The notes under the pieces are model-generated. The model had not been told where the DNA came from, did not search any database, and saw only the letters and a list, made by a program, of their open reading frames with translations. 6,344 nt of DNA, from NCBI GenBank assembly GCA_944385305.1, contig CALWWS010000021.1:1-6344 (forward strand), written 5' to 3'. Origin of the DNA: an uncultured Oscillospiraceae bacterium. GTDB lineage: Bacteria > Bacillota > Clostridia > Oscillospirales > Oscillospiraceae. Position numbers and translations under genes: made by a program. Below are positions 5,431-6,344 of this stretch, piece after piece. The number at the start of each line of letters is the position of its first letter. Position 1 is the stretch's first letter.

Positions 5431-6344
5431 TCAGTACAGGCTGCCGGAGTTGACCACCGGCTGTGCGTCCCGGTTGCCGCAGAGCACCACCAGCAGGTTG
5501 GACACCATGGCCGCCTTGCGCTCCTCGTCCAGCTCCACCACCTGCTTTTGGTTCAGCCGCTCCAGGGCCATCTCCACCATGCCCACCGCGCCGTCCACAA
5601 TCATCTTCCGGGCGTCAATGATGGCGGAGGCCTGCTGGCGCTGGAGCATCACCGCGGCGATCTCCGGGGCGTAGGCCAGGTAGGTGATCCGGGCCTCCAG
5701 AATCTCCAGACCCGCCTGGGCAACCTTGCTCTGGATCTCGTTTTTGATGCGCTCGGCCACCACCTCGCTGGAGCCACGCAGGCTGCCCTCGTCCGCCACC
5801 CCATCCCCGGTGGTGTCCACGTTGGGGGCCACGTCGTAGGGGTAGATGCGCACGATGTTGCGCAGGGCGCTGTCGCACTGGAGGGACAAGAACTCCTTGT
5901 AGTTGTCCACCGCGAATACCGCCTTGGCGGTGTCCGTAATCTGCCAGGTCACCGCGATGCCGATCTCCACCGGGTTGCCCAGGCAGTCGTTGATCTTCTG
6001 GCGGTTGTTGTTCAGGGTCATAATCTTCAGGGAGAGCTTTTTGCTCGCCAGGTTGATCTCGTTTTTGGCAGGGCGCTTGGGCTCATCGCTCACGTCCCCG
6101 CTCTGGTTGAGCCGGGTTTTGGCCGCCGGGTTGACGCTGGTGCAGAAGGGGTTGACGAAGTAGAACCCCGCCCCCTTCAGGGTGCCCACGTACTTGCCGA
6201 ACAGGGTGAGCACCAAAGCCTCCTGGGGGTTGAGCACCTTCAGCCCGCAAAAGAGAATCCAGCCCAGGCAGATCCACACCCAGCACAGAAGGTAGAGAGC
6301 CAGACCCACAGCCGACCGGGGGCCGGAGAACCAGCCGGGCAGCG
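5431..6344 (-). CDS. SPFH/band-7 domain membrane protein (N-terminus outside window)
   Basis: SPFH proteins (stomatin/prohibitin/flotillin/HflK) form membrane-bound oligomeric rings or scaffolds that organise membrane domains or proteases. 303 residues are visible. A hydrophobic segment ([21 protein letters not shown]) is followed by the band-7 opening [31 protein letters not shown], the beta-rich domain with a [13 protein letters not shown] core, and the helix with [28 protein letters not shown]. The typical C-terminal part [20 protein letters not shown] leads to a short tail. A GTG at 6309 could be a start, but the frame stays open to the window edge and reads [11 protein letters not shown], which resembles the N-terminal region of longer family members, so the true start is probably upstream. 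It shares a transcript with the ribbon-helix-helix gene, one base away. Confidence 0.9.
   Translation of the reverse strand, partial: LPGWFSGPRSAVGLALYLLCWVWICLGWILFCGLKVLNPQEALVLTLFGKYVGTLKGAGFYFVNPFCTSVNPAAKTRLNQSGDVSDEPKRPAKNEINLASKKLSLKIMTLNNNRQKINDCLGNPVEIGIAVTWQITDTAKAVFAVDNYKEFLSLQCDSALRNIVRIYPYDVAPNVDTTGDGVADEGSLRGSSEVVAERIKNEIQSKVAQAGLEILEARITYLAYAPEIAAVMLQRQQASAIIDARKMIVDGAVGMVEMALERLNQKQVVELDEERKAAMVSNLLVVLCGNRDAQPVVNSGSLY

Overview
This 6.3 kb window looks like a chromosomal piece of a GC-rich Gram-positive anaerobe of the Clostridia, most likely an Oscillospiraceae-type gut bacterium (Flavonifractor/Pseudoflavonifractor-like). That placement is inferred from high-GC codon choice, consensus sigma-A promoters in small AT-rich islands, strong Shine-Dalgarno sites, a flavodoxin-ferredoxin protein and a CofE-like protein of the kind common in Clostridia. 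No phage, insertion sequence, CRISPR, tRNA or rRNA signal was seen. It reads as an ordinary chromosomal stretch with several independently controlled transcription units.

Layout. (1) 2-250 (+) is the 3' end of lgt, the prolipoprotein diacylglyceryl transferase. (2) A near-consensus promoter at 291-319 and an unusually G-rich leader with a G-quadruplex-type motif lead into a 586-residue membrane-anchored arylsulfate sulfotransferase (ASST) starting at GTG 412. It ends at a strong terminator whose 3' arm and T run double as the -35 region of the next promoter. (3) That promoter (2215-2242) drives a TetR-family regulator (2349-2990) through a roughly 100-nt leader carrying a possible five-codon mini-ORF. 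(4) A bidirectional terminator (3009-3040) separates tetR from a convergent CofE-like protein (F420-0:glutamate ligase family) on the minus strand, 4240-3047. (5) From a shared 182-bp divergent region with two clear promoters, a flavodoxin-like plus 2x[4Fe-4S] ferredoxin fusion protein runs rightward (4423-5178). (6) Converging on it is a minus-strand two-gene unit: an SPFH/band-7 membrane protein, truncated by the right window edge, followed after one base by a small Arc-type ribbon-helix-helix protein. The stop codon of the latter lies inside the T run of the ferredoxin gene's terminator.

How the genes may work together. lgt and the ASST both concern the cell envelope but appear separately promoted. 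TetR may regulate its neighbour or itself; nothing in the sequence proves the target. The CofE-like and ferredoxin genes are divergent and could be co-regulated, but no shared operator is proven. The SPFH/ribbon-helix-helix pair is the best candidate for an under-described functional unit: a membrane scaffold translationally coupled to a putative DNA-binding protein.
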